Shown here one piece after another: positions 57,129 through 64,000 of a DNA stretch of 64,000 nucleotides. The stretch spans positions 1-64,000 of the forward strand of contig JAILFA010000081.1 of the NCBI GenBank assembly GCA_024687125.1. The letters are read 5' to 3'. The stretch's first letter is position 1, and each line of letters starts with the position of its first letter. Under the pieces are notes generated by a model. That model saw only the letters and a program-made list of their open reading frames with translations, was not told the origin of the DNA and searched no databases. This DNA is from Lachnospiraceae bacterium. GTDB taxonomy: Bacteria > Bacillota > Clostridia > Lachnospirales > Lachnospiraceae. Position numbers and translations under genes: made by a program.

Positions 57129-58576
57129 TGAAGACAGATCATGATGTAATCATCATCGGCGGCGGTGTGACCGGATGCGCGGTCGCCCGCGAATTATCCC
57201 TGTGGGATCTGGATGTCCTGCTCATTGAACGCGGAGAGGATATCTGCAGCGGTACGTCCAAGGCAAACAGCGCGATCGTCCATGCGGGTTTTGACGCTAA
57301 GCCGGGGACGAAGAAGGCCAGGTTCAATGTCGAGGGAAGCCGCAGGATGAAGGAACTCGCCGTGGATCTGGATTTTGCCTGGAAGAACAACGGTGCGCTG
57401 GTTCTGTGCTTTTCCGAGGAGGAGAGAGCGGCTGTACAGGAGCTCTACGACCGCGGAATTGCCAACGGTCTGACCGGGGAGGAGCTTCGGATCCTTTCCG
57501 GAGAAGAAGCGAGGAAACTCGAGCCCGCCTTATCCGAAGAAGTTGTATGCGCGCTGGAGGCAAAGAGCAGCGCGATCGTCTGTCCGTTTGAACTGACATG
57601 CGCCCTCGCGGAAAACGCCGCGGCAAACGGTGTTTCTTTCCGGTTTCTCTCTGAAGTGACCGGTGTAGAAAGATCAGAGGAGGGGTATATCGTACGCCTG
57701 TCCGATGCTTCTGTGCTGAAATCCCGCTATGTTGTCAACGCGGCGGGGATCTTCAGCGATTCCATCCATAATATGGTCAGCGGGCATAAGCTTGCCATCA
57801 CGCCCCGGAGAGGGGATTATCTGCTGATGGACAAGGAAGCGGGCGGCACGGTTTCTCACACGATCTTCCAGCTTCCCGGAAAATTCGGAAAAGGGGTCCT
57901 GGTCACACCTACGGTGCACGGAAATCTCCTTGCAGGTCCGACGGCCATAGATACGGCGGATAAGGAGGATACGGCGACCACGGCGGCCGCGCTTGCCGAG
58001 GTGCAGGAGAGAGCAGCGGTGAGTGTTCCCCGTATGCCTTTCAAGCAGGTCATCACTTCGTTTTCGGGGCTCCGAGCCCACGAAGCGGGCGGTGATTTCG
58101 TGATCGGCGAGTGCGAGGACGCACCCGGTTTCTTCGATGCCGCCGGTATCGAATCCCCTGGGCTTTCTGCGGCGCCTGCGATCGGACAGTATCTTGCCGG
58201 TCTGATCGCCGATAAGGCGGGAGCCCGTACAAAAGAAAACGCGGTCCTTACCAGGACCGGTATCCCGCATATGGCGCTTCTGTCCGACGAAGAACGGGCG
58301 GAACTGATCCTGAGGGATCCTGCCTACGGACAGATCGTCTGCCGGTGCGAAAATGTGACGGAGGGTGAGATCCGTGAGGCGATCCGGCGTACGCCCGGTG
58401 CCCGGTCGATGGACGGGGTAAAGCGCAGAGTGCGTGCCGGCATGGGACGCTGTCAGGCGGGTTTCTGCACACCGCGGGTCATGGAGATCCTCTCGGAGGA
58501 GCTGGGGATCCCGATGGAAGAAGTATGTAAGAATGTGCCCGGATCTGAACTGCTGATCAGAGAGGAGGGGAAATGA
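57128..58576 (+). CDS. FAD-dependent glycerol-3-phosphate dehydrogenase-like protein with BFD-like cluster domain
   Basis: The 482-residue protein has an N-terminal FAD site (IIGGGVTGCAVARE and LIERGEDICSGTSKANSAIVHAG) typical of the GlpA/GlpO DAO superfamily, and a C-terminal [2Fe-2S] BFD-like domain with CRCENVTEGEI and CQAGFC. With the next two genes it forms the three-part anaerobic glycerol-3-phosphate (or 2-hydroxy acid) oxidoreductase set widespread in Clostridia. No glycerol kinase or facilitator is adjacent. The electron acceptor is not evident. Confidence 0.88.
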   Translation: MKTDHDVIIIGGGVTGCAVARELSLWDLDVLLIERGEDICSGTSKANSAIVHAGFDAKPGTKKARFNVEGSRRMKELAVDLDFAWKNNGALVLCFSEEERAAVQELYDRGIANGLTGEELRILSGEEARKLEPALSEEVVCALEAKSSAIVCPFELTCALAENAAANGVSFRFLSEVTGVERSEEGYIVRLSDASVLKSRYVVNAAGIFSDSIHNMVSGHKLAITPRRGDYLLMDKEAGGTVSHTIFQLPGKFGKGVLVTPTVHGNLLAGPTAIDTADKEDTATTAAALAEVQERAAVSVPRMPFKQVITSFSGLRAHEAGGDFVIGECEDAPGFFDAAGIESPGLSAAPAIGQYLAGLIADKAGARTKENAVLTRTGIPHMALLSDEERAELILRDPAYGQIVCRCENVTEGEIREAIRRTPGARSMDGVKRRVRAGMGRCQAGFCTPRVMEILSEELGIPMEEVCKNVPGSELLIREEGK

Positions 58577-59868
58577 GCAGAACATCTTCTCCTGAAGCCG
58601 CGGAACACGTGGGTGTTCTCATCATCGGCGGAGGACCGGCGGGTCTTGCGGCGGCAGTGGCCGCCAGAAAAGCAGGTGCGCAGGATCTTCTGATCGTCGA
58701 GCGTGACAGGATGCTCGGCGGTATCCTGAATCAGTGCATCCATAACGGTTTCGGACTCCACACGTTCAAGGAGGAACTCACCGGACCGGAATACGCTTCC
58801 CGATTCATTTCACAGGTTAAGGAGCTTGATATCCCCTATCTGCTGAATACGATGGTCTTAAATCTTGACCGCGACAGGAATGTGACCCTGATGAGCCGGA
58901 AAGACGGTATCCGAAGGGTTAAGGCGGACGCGGTCATCCTTGCGATGGGCTGCAGAGAGAGGCCCAGAGGGGCGCTCTCCATCCCGGGATTTCGTCCGGC
59001 AGGCATCTATACCGCAGGAACGGCGCAGCGGCTGATGAACATCGAGGGCTATCAGGTCGGCAGACGTGTCGTGATCCTGGGATCCGGCGATATCGGCCTG
59101 ATCATGGCGAGACGCATGACGCTCGAGGGCGCAAAAGTACTCACGGTCGCCGAACTCATGCCGTATTCGGGCGGTCTCAAGAGAAACATCGTCCAGTGTC
59201 TCAACGACTATGATATCCCGCTGCAGCTGTCCCATACGGTCGTGGATATCCATGGCAAAGACCGCGTGAGCGGTGTCACGATCGCCCAGGTGGATGAAAG
59301 GCGCAGCCCGATCCCCGGGACGGAGGTCACCTATGACTGCGATACGCTGCTTCTGTCCTGCGGGCTACTTCCGGAAAACGAGCTGACGCGGATGACAGGT
59401 GCCGAGATGAGTTCTGTCACGGGAGGCGCTTCCGTGGACGAGAGCCTGCAGACCAGCATCCCGGGCGTATTTGCCTGCGGCAACGTGCTGCATGTGCATG
59501 ATCTGGTTGATTATGTATCCGAGGAAGCTTCCCACGCCGGGGAAAGTGCAGCACTTTACGCGGCTTCCAGTGAGGGTGAGCGCAGAGCGGATGCTGAGGC
59601 AGTAGAGATCGCTGTGGCGGGCGGCGTCAGATACACCGTGCCGCAGCGGATCGATCCTGTCAGGATGCCGGATAAGGTGACGGTGCGATTTCGCGTGGCA
59701 GATGTTTATCGGGATAAGACCATTGCCGTCTACCGTGGAGAAAAGCGCCTGTCCGCGAGAAAGACCCGCGTTCTGGCACCCGGTGAGATGGAGCAGGTGA
59801 TCCTGAAAAAAGAGGAACTGTCGGGACTTACGGCAGCCGAGGGGCTGCGTGTGGTCATTGAGGACTAA
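58573..59868 (+). CDS. NAD(P)/FAD-dependent oxidoreductase, partner of the dehydrogenase
   Basis: The 431-residue pyridine-nucleotide-disulfide-type flavoprotein has two dinucleotide sites: FAD at VLIIGGGPAGLAAAVAA (from about residue 14) and NAD(P) at RRVVILGSGDIGLIMARR (near 173). A conserved GCRERPRG and a C-terminal FACGNVLHVHDLVD match the partner oxidoreductase in the DUF1667 cluster. It overlaps the previous gene by ATGA and lies 21 bases before the DUF1667 gene. Confidence 0.88.
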   Translation: MSRTSSPEAAEHVGVLIIGGGPAGLAAAVAARKAGAQDLLIVERDRMLGGILNQCIHNGFGLHTFKEELTGPEYASRFISQVKELDIPYLLNTMVLNLDRDRNVTLMSRKDGIRRVKADAVILAMGCRERPRGALSIPGFRPAGIYTAGTAQRLMNIEGYQVGRRVVILGSGDIGLIMARRMTLEGAKVLTVAELMPYSGGLKRNIVQCLNDYDIPLQLSHTVVDIHGKDRVSGVTIAQVDERRSPIPGTEVTYDCDTLLLSCGLLPENELTRMTGAEMSSVTGGASVDESLQTSIPGVFACGNVLHVHDLVDYVSEEASHAGESAALYAASSEGERRADAEAVEIAVAGGVRYTVPQRIDPVRMPDKVTVRFRVADVYRDKTIAVYRGEKRLSARKTRVLAPGEMEQVILKKEELSGLTAAEGLRVVIED

Positions 59869-59889
59869 TGCTTGTCGGGAGGTACCGGG

Positions 59890-60261
59890 ATGTCTGAGAC
59901 AAGAGAACTGACCTGTATCAACTGCCCGCTGGGTTGTGCGCTGACCGTGACCATAAGAGGTCAGGAGATCACCGTTACAGGCAATACCTGTCCGCGCGGC
60001 GAAGCTTACGGCAAAAAAGAGGTGACAGACCCGACGAGGATCGTGACTTCCACGGTTCCCGTGGAAGGCGGCGATATCGCAAGACTCCCTGTCAAGACCG
60101 CATCCGATATTCCTAAGGACAAGATCTTTTCGGTCATGGAGGAGATTCATGCAGCACGTGTCAAAGCACCGGTCCGGATCGGCGATGTCGTCATCAGAAA
60201 TGTCGCCGGCACCGGCGCGGATATTGTTGCTGCCAGAAATGTCAACGAAATAGCAGTATAA
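59890..60261 (+). CDS. DUF1667 iron-sulfur protein
   Basis: The 123-residue protein starts near a CINCPLGC cysteine group and has a further CPRG cysteine, together suggesting a metal or iron-sulfur site. The pattern is DUF1667, the third member of the glycerol-3-phosphate oxidoreductase cluster. ATG 59890 has GGGAGG 9 bases upstream; an in-frame ATG at 59872 lacks one. Confidence 0.88.
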   Translation: MSETRELTCINCPLGCALTVTIRGQEITVTGNTCPRGEAYGKKEVTDPTRIVTSTVPVEGGDIARLPVKTASDIPKDKIFSVMEEIHAARVKAPVRIGDVVIRNVAGTGADIVAARNVNEIAV

Positions 60262-60262
60262 A

Positions 60263-61174
60263 ATGGACAAAATAACGTTAATCAATCAAACGCAGCTTTT
60301 TGTTCTGGACATGGACGGCACCTATTATCTCGGTGACCGGATCCTCCCCGGGGCAAGAGCATTCCTGGATGCCGCCAGGCAGGCCGGGAAAGAGTATCTG
60401 TTCTTTACCAACAATTCTTCCCGTTCTCCAAAAGATTATGTAGACAAGCTCGCACGAATGGACACTGTGATCACGATGTCGCAGATCCTGACGAGCGGTG
60501 ATGTGATGATCAGTTATCTGAAGAATCATCACCCGAAAGCGTCAGTCTATCTTCTTGGAACCCCTGCGCTGTTCGAGAGCTTCCGGGAAGCGGGGATACA
60601 CCTGGTCAACGAGCCGGTTTCCGATACCGGAGAGGATATCCGCGGCAATGTGTCGACTGCGCAGACAGGGGAAGGGGAACGTCCGGATCTGGTGGTCCTT
60701 GGATTTGACCAGACCCTCACTTTTGCGCGGCTGACGAAGGCATGCACCTATATCCGTGAGGGAGCCCCGTTTCTCGCGACACATCCCGATATCAACTGTC
60801 CGGTGGAAGGCGGCTTTATTCCCGACTGCGGAGCGATGATCGCGGCCATGTCCCTTTCAACAGGAGTTCAGCCGCGGGTAACGGGAAAGCCCTGGCCGGA
60901 GACCGTCGACGCTGTTCTGGAGCGTGTCAATGAGGAGCGGACAAAGACAGGGAAAAAGACGCTCGACCGAAGTGATGTCACTTTTGTCGGAGACCGTCTC
61001 TACACGGATATCGCTGTCGGAGTAAACAACGGCGCACACGGAGCGCTGGTCATGACAGGGGAGACAACACAGGAGGACATCCCGAAAAGTGAAGTGCAGC
61101 CGGATGCTGTCTATGCGTCGCTTGGGGAAATGGGAGAGATCCTGAGATCGAACGGAGGAAACAAAGGATGCTGA
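60263..61174 (+). CDS. HAD-IIA family sugar phosphatase
   Basis: The 303-residue HAD hydrolase has DMDGT with D16 and D18, FFTNNSS, the lysine in TGKPWPE and the acidic FVGDRLYTDI motif; the large middle cap is of type C2a, as in NagD and phosphoglycolate or glycerol-phosphate phosphatases. The position after a glycerol-3-phosphate oxidation set makes a glycerol- or glycolate-phosphate phosphatase plausible (inference). It is 1 base after the DUF1667 gene and overlaps the next by 7. Confidence 0.9.
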   Translation: MDKITLINQTQLFVLDMDGTYYLGDRILPGARAFLDAARQAGKEYLFFTNNSSRSPKDYVDKLARMDTVITMSQILTSGDVMISYLKNHHPKASVYLLGTPALFESFREAGIHLVNEPVSDTGEDIRGNVSTAQTGEGERPDLVVLGFDQTLTFARLTKACTYIREGAPFLATHPDINCPVEGGFIPDCGAMIAAMSLSTGVQPRVTGKPWPETVDAVLERVNEERTKTGKKTLDRSDVTFVGDRLYTDIAVGVNNGAHGALVMTGETTQEDIPKSEVQPDAVYASLGEMGEILRSNGGNKGC

Positions 61175-62601
61175 ATGTGAAACGCTCTGTCGCAAGAATT
61201 CTCATGATCCTGCTGCTTGGCGTGATGACCGCGGGCGCCGTGAGCGGATGCGGCGAACAGCAGAAGCAAGAGACTTCCGAGAAGAGCAAAAAGGATAAGA
61301 AAAAGAAGAGCGAAGATAAAGACAAAAACGATCAGAAAGATAAGAAAGACGATGAGGACGGCGATGATGAAGACAAGGAAGGGGACGGACCTGTGATCAA
61401 ATCCGGGATCGAATACTTTTACTTAAGCTATTCCACGGGATCCTACGCGAATTCCGGCTATGCCTATGAGGCAGAACGCGCCTCCGACGGTTCGGTGGAT
61501 GTGATGGTCAAGGTCGACGGGATGAGTCAGGACGATGCGCCGCACTTTACGGAAGACGAAGCATTTCTGGACAGCATCGTCAGGATCCTTTCGGATAACC
61601 ATGTAGAAAAATGGGACGGATTTGATGGCTCCGCGCAGGACGTGCTGGACGGGGACTCCTTTTCCATGAATGTCAGGCTGACGGACGGACAGACGATCGG
61701 CGCCCACGGCTACGAGAAATATCCCGAAGGCTACGGCAGTGTGTGCGGGGCACTCGACGCCCTGTTCATGGATCTGTATGAGTCCGAGTTTCCCAACAAA
61801 GAAAAGGCGCTCAAGGCTTACTATTCAGAGCAGTATCCCGATGTACCGTTTGCGGAAGAAGTGGAGGAAAATATCCGCTATTCTGCTCAAGGGGGAGGTT
61901 ATTTTTCCTATATTGCGGATGATCAGGAGGAACGGATCGTCTACCGCGTGGTCAGCGAGTTTAACAATCTCACGGAGGATCCGGGAAACTACGGATACGA
62001 TGAAGACCGGGATATGCTGATCGTCCGGCTGTATCAGGAGGCGGACAGGGATAATCCGGAGGTTGTAAATACCGCTCTTGGATTTGATCTGTACACAGTC
62101 GATGACGGGGGACAGATCACCCTCTGCGGAAGTGACTGCGCGGATCCGGCGCTTTTCTGGAACGACGGACTGTACGGGTACTTTTTCCGCTGCTGGAGCG
62201 GGTCGGACCGTCTCATCGGGTATTTCGCGCATCGCTCCTATCAGGCTTCGGGCGGCGGGGACGGTTATCAGCTGACGCTCTATAAGAGTGTGGACGGCAA
62301 ACTGGAAAAGATTGCCGATGAAAGTGTGATCGTCCCGGCGGAGCATGAGAACTGGACGATCGACGATATCTCCGGATTCGTGAAGATCGCCGAGGAGCAC
62401 GGCTTCGGCTATTCCCTCGATGACTGGAGAAAACATCCCGATCAGCCGTATCTGAGCAGAAAGAATGTCGAGGTGCTGGTCGATCTCTATACGAAGAACA
62501 ACCTCGACGGCAAATTCTATGAGACTCTGACGGCAACCCCGGGCGGCGAGTATGTCGGAGAATACGGAGTCTCCGGCAGTGTCAGCGGACGCGGGTGGTA
62601 A
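61168..62601 (+). CDS. Putative lipoprotein with Lys/Asp linker
   Basis: The 477-residue exported protein has a lipid-attachment cysteine in VSGC (near residue 28), a linker of alternating Lys and Asp/Glu from about 33 to 70, and a large C-terminal region of unknown family. The overlap with the HAD gene (7 bases) puts it at the end of that operon. Its domain shares no visible similarity with the other four lipoproteins of the window. Confidence 0.78.
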   Translation: MLNVKRSVARILMILLLGVMTAGAVSGCGEQQKQETSEKSKKDKKKKSEDKDKNDQKDKKDDEDGDDEDKEGDGPVIKSGIEYFYLSYSTGSYANSGYAYEAERASDGSVDVMVKVDGMSQDDAPHFTEDEAFLDSIVRILSDNHVEKWDGFDGSAQDVLDGDSFSMNVRLTDGQTIGAHGYEKYPEGYGSVCGALDALFMDLYESEFPNKEKALKAYYSEQYPDVPFAEEVEENIRYSAQGGGYFSYIADDQEERIVYRVVSEFNNLTEDPGNYGYDEDRDMLIVRLYQEADRDNPEVVNTALGFDLYTVDDGGQITLCGSDCADPALFWNDGLYGYFFRCWSGSDRLIGYFAHRSYQASGGGDGYQLTLYKSVDGKLEKIADESVIVPAEHENWTIDDISGFVKIAEEHGFGYSLDDWRKHPDQPYLSRKNVEVLVDLYTKNNLDGKFYETLTATPGGEYVGEYGVSGSVSGRGW

Positions 62602-62608
62602 GAGTAAT

Positions 62609-63826
62609 ATGAGAGCATATGAACGGCTGCTGAAATACGCAGTGATCCATACGACAAGCGATGATAACGCGGATACGACTCCGTCAACGAAACGTCAGTT
62701 TGATCTGGCATTGCTTCTGGCTGAGGAGATGAAGTCGCTTGGGATCACGGAAGTGACTGTGGATGAACACTGCTATGTCACCGGAAAGATCGAGGCGACA
62801 AAGGGGCTGGAAGACAGGCCATGTATCGGCTTTATCGCTCATCTCGATACCGCGCCGGACGCGTCCGGGGAAAATGTACATCCTCGGATCATCAACGACT
62901 ACGACGGCGGAGATGTCACGCTGGAAAGCGGCCTCGTGCTTTCAGCCGGGCTTTTTCCGCACCTCGCTTCCCTGAAGGGACGGACCTTGATCACAACAGA
63001 CGGAAGTACCCTCCTCGGAGCGGATGACAAGGCAGGTGTCGCGGAGATCCTGACTATGGCCGAGACCATCCTTAAAGAGGAGATCCCGCACGGCAGGATT
63101 GCGATCGCCTTTACGCCGGACGAGGAGATCGGACACGGCGCGCGGCTCCTGGATATCGACGCCTTCGGCGCGGCGTTTGCGTACACGGTCGACGGCGGCG
63201 CGGAAAACGAACTGGAGTATGAAAATTTCAACGCAGCCAAGGCTGAATTTCGGATCAAAGGAGTCAGCGTACATCCCGGAGAAGCCAAGAACCGGATGGT
63301 CAACGCCGCACTGATCGCCTGTGAGATCTCTTCCATGCTCCCGCAGGCGGAGACGCCGGCGCATACTGAGGACAGAGAAGGGTTCTATCATCTGACGGAC
63401 ATTTCCGGGGATGTAGAAAAAGCCGAGATCGACTACATCGTCCGCGATCATGACAGCAGTCTGTTTGAAGCGAAGCTCGCTACGCTGAGGATGATCGAAA
63501 AAATCCTGAACGAGCGCTATGGGGCAGGTACCGTCACCCTGACGGTCAAAGAGCAGTACCGGAACATGATCGAGAAGATCCGTCCGCATATGCACATCGT
63601 GGATACGGCGAGGAAGTGCATCGCCGCACAGGGGATAGAGCCTGTGGTTACACCGGTGCGAGGCGGGACGGACGGCGCACAGCTCACCTTCCGCGGGCTG
63701 CCCTGCCCGAACCTCGGGACCGGCGGCTATGCTTTCCACGGTCCGTACGAACATATCTCGGCGGAGGGCATGGATACGGTCGTCAGTGTATTATGTGATA
63801 TTGTGAGATCCTATGCCGGACAATGA
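62609..63826 (+). CDS. pepT: Tripeptidase T
   Basis: The M20-family zinc peptidase removes the N-terminal residue of tripeptides in the cytosol. The 405-residue protein has metal and catalytic residues H78-x-D80 (IAHLDTAPD), D139/D140 (GADDKAG), E172/E173 (DEEIGHGA) and the late His in GPYEHIS. ATG 62609 is chosen since the family starts with this ERLLKYAVIHT segment; upstream in-frame ATGs overlap the lipoprotein gene. GGTAAGAG provides a weak ribosome site. Confidence 0.93.
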   Translation: MRAYERLLKYAVIHTTSDDNADTTPSTKRQFDLALLLAEEMKSLGITEVTVDEHCYVTGKIEATKGLEDRPCIGFIAHLDTAPDASGENVHPRIINDYDGGDVTLESGLVLSAGLFPHLASLKGRTLITTDGSTLLGADDKAGVAEILTMAETILKEEIPHGRIAIAFTPDEEIGHGARLLDIDAFGAAFAYTVDGGAENELEYENFNAAKAEFRIKGVSVHPGEAKNRMVNAALIACEISSMLPQAETPAHTEDREGFYHLTDISGDVEKAEIDYIVRDHDSSLFEAKLATLRMIEKILNERYGAGTVTLTVKEQYRNMIEKIRPHMHIVDTARKCIAAQGIEPVVTPVRGGTDGAQLTFRGLPCPNLGTGGYAFHGPYEHISAEGMDTVVSVLCDIVRSYAGQ

Positions 63827-63903
63827 CCCGGTTTTGGACGAAAGCAGGGATCTGTGCGGAATATGGAACAGTTGATGCAAAGAAAGGACAGGAGGGTACC
63901 CAA

Positions 63904-64000
63904 ATGAGAATCGCATTGATCAATGAGAACAGCCAGGCAGCAAAAAATGCCGTGATTGAGAAAGCCCTGAAAAAGGTGGTCGAGCCGATGGGATACACGG
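63904..64000 (+). CDS. RpiB/LacAB-family isomerase, 3' partial
   Basis: The window ends after 32 codons. The start MRIALINENSQAAKN and VVEPMGY match a clade of RpiB-like proteins in Lachnospiraceae that begin with ALINENSQAAKN; RpiB enzymes interconvert ribulose and ribose 5-phosphate or related sugars. AGGAGGG lies 9 bases before the start. The catalytic cysteine region is outside the window. Confidence 0.7.
   Translation, partial: MRIALINENSQAAKNAVIEKALKKVVEPMGYT

Overview
The window looks like the chromosome of a high-GC member of the Clostridia, most like a Lachnospiraceae-type Firmicute. This rests on GGAGG-type ribosome binding sites, lipobox lipoproteins, a Firmicute-style EssC/WXG100 (type VII) secretion locus, RqcH/NFACT, YfhO and AEC proteins, a DUF1667 glycerol-3-phosphate oxidoreductase set, and sigma-A-like promoters with 16-18 bp spacers. 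Coding density is very high. I see no rRNA, tRNA, CRISPR array, insertion sequence or prophage. Species cannot be fixed from the sequence.

Layout. 1-1142: 3' end of a zinc-ribbon membrane protein and a 69-residue protein matching only the tail of TPM-domain proteins. 1182-7195: an F-type ATP synthase operon in the order a, c, b, (delta C-terminal domain fused to alpha), gamma, beta, epsilon; there is no separate delta gene. 7110-10697: a convergent lipoprotein gene, then an operon of two tandem hypB paralogues and an ABC exporter pair. 10749-15452: cobalamin-dependent methionine synthase and acetolactate synthase large and small subunits. 15477-19811: an FRG-domain protein, a MocR-type aminotransferase on the minus strand whose terminator lies inside the FRG gene, and a glycogen debranching enzyme. 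19828-21284: four exact-period 23-bp repeats abutting the promoter of a DUF4143 ATPase. 21285-24724: a gene-poor stretch rich in palindromes, an AEC transporter and two lipoproteins.

24800-38389 is the most distinctive region: a hybrid histidine kinase with Hpt domain and a LuxR-type response regulator, then one long apparent transcription unit. It holds three paralogous coiled-coil membrane proteins that share an N-terminal EETAALFVSA motif, an FHA-containing EssC ATPase, an EsaB/YukD ubiquitin-like protein, five WXG100 proteins and a sixth WXG100-like protein with a low-complexity linker and a hydrophobic C-terminus, closed by a strong terminator. EsaA, EssA and EssB are not in the window. 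The three paralogues may be the membrane partners of EssC in this lineage, perhaps docking on its FHA domain through phosphothreonine (inference).

38541-48889: a second acetolactate synthase small subunit, ilvC, a YfhO membrane protein, leuC, leuD, a glycosyltransferase, an Mrp-type ATPase, an AI-2E family transporter and ilvE. With ilvB/ilvN upstream this gives much of branched-chain amino acid synthesis. 48982-52400: rqcH (minus) and uxaB-like (plus) with overlapping divergent promoters. 52450-61174: yicC, gmk, rpoZ, rimO, pgsA, a lipoprotein, the glycerol-3-phosphate oxidoreductase trio and a HAD phosphatase. 61168-64000: a lipoprotein, pepT and the start of an RpiB-like gene.

A cross-cutting observation is that several sigma-A-like promoters place an ATG 5-7 bases after the -10 box. 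In some cases this is the main start codon (metH); in others it begins a 4-14 codon mini-ORF whose stop overlaps a start codon of the main gene (FRG, AEC, histidine kinase, yicC).
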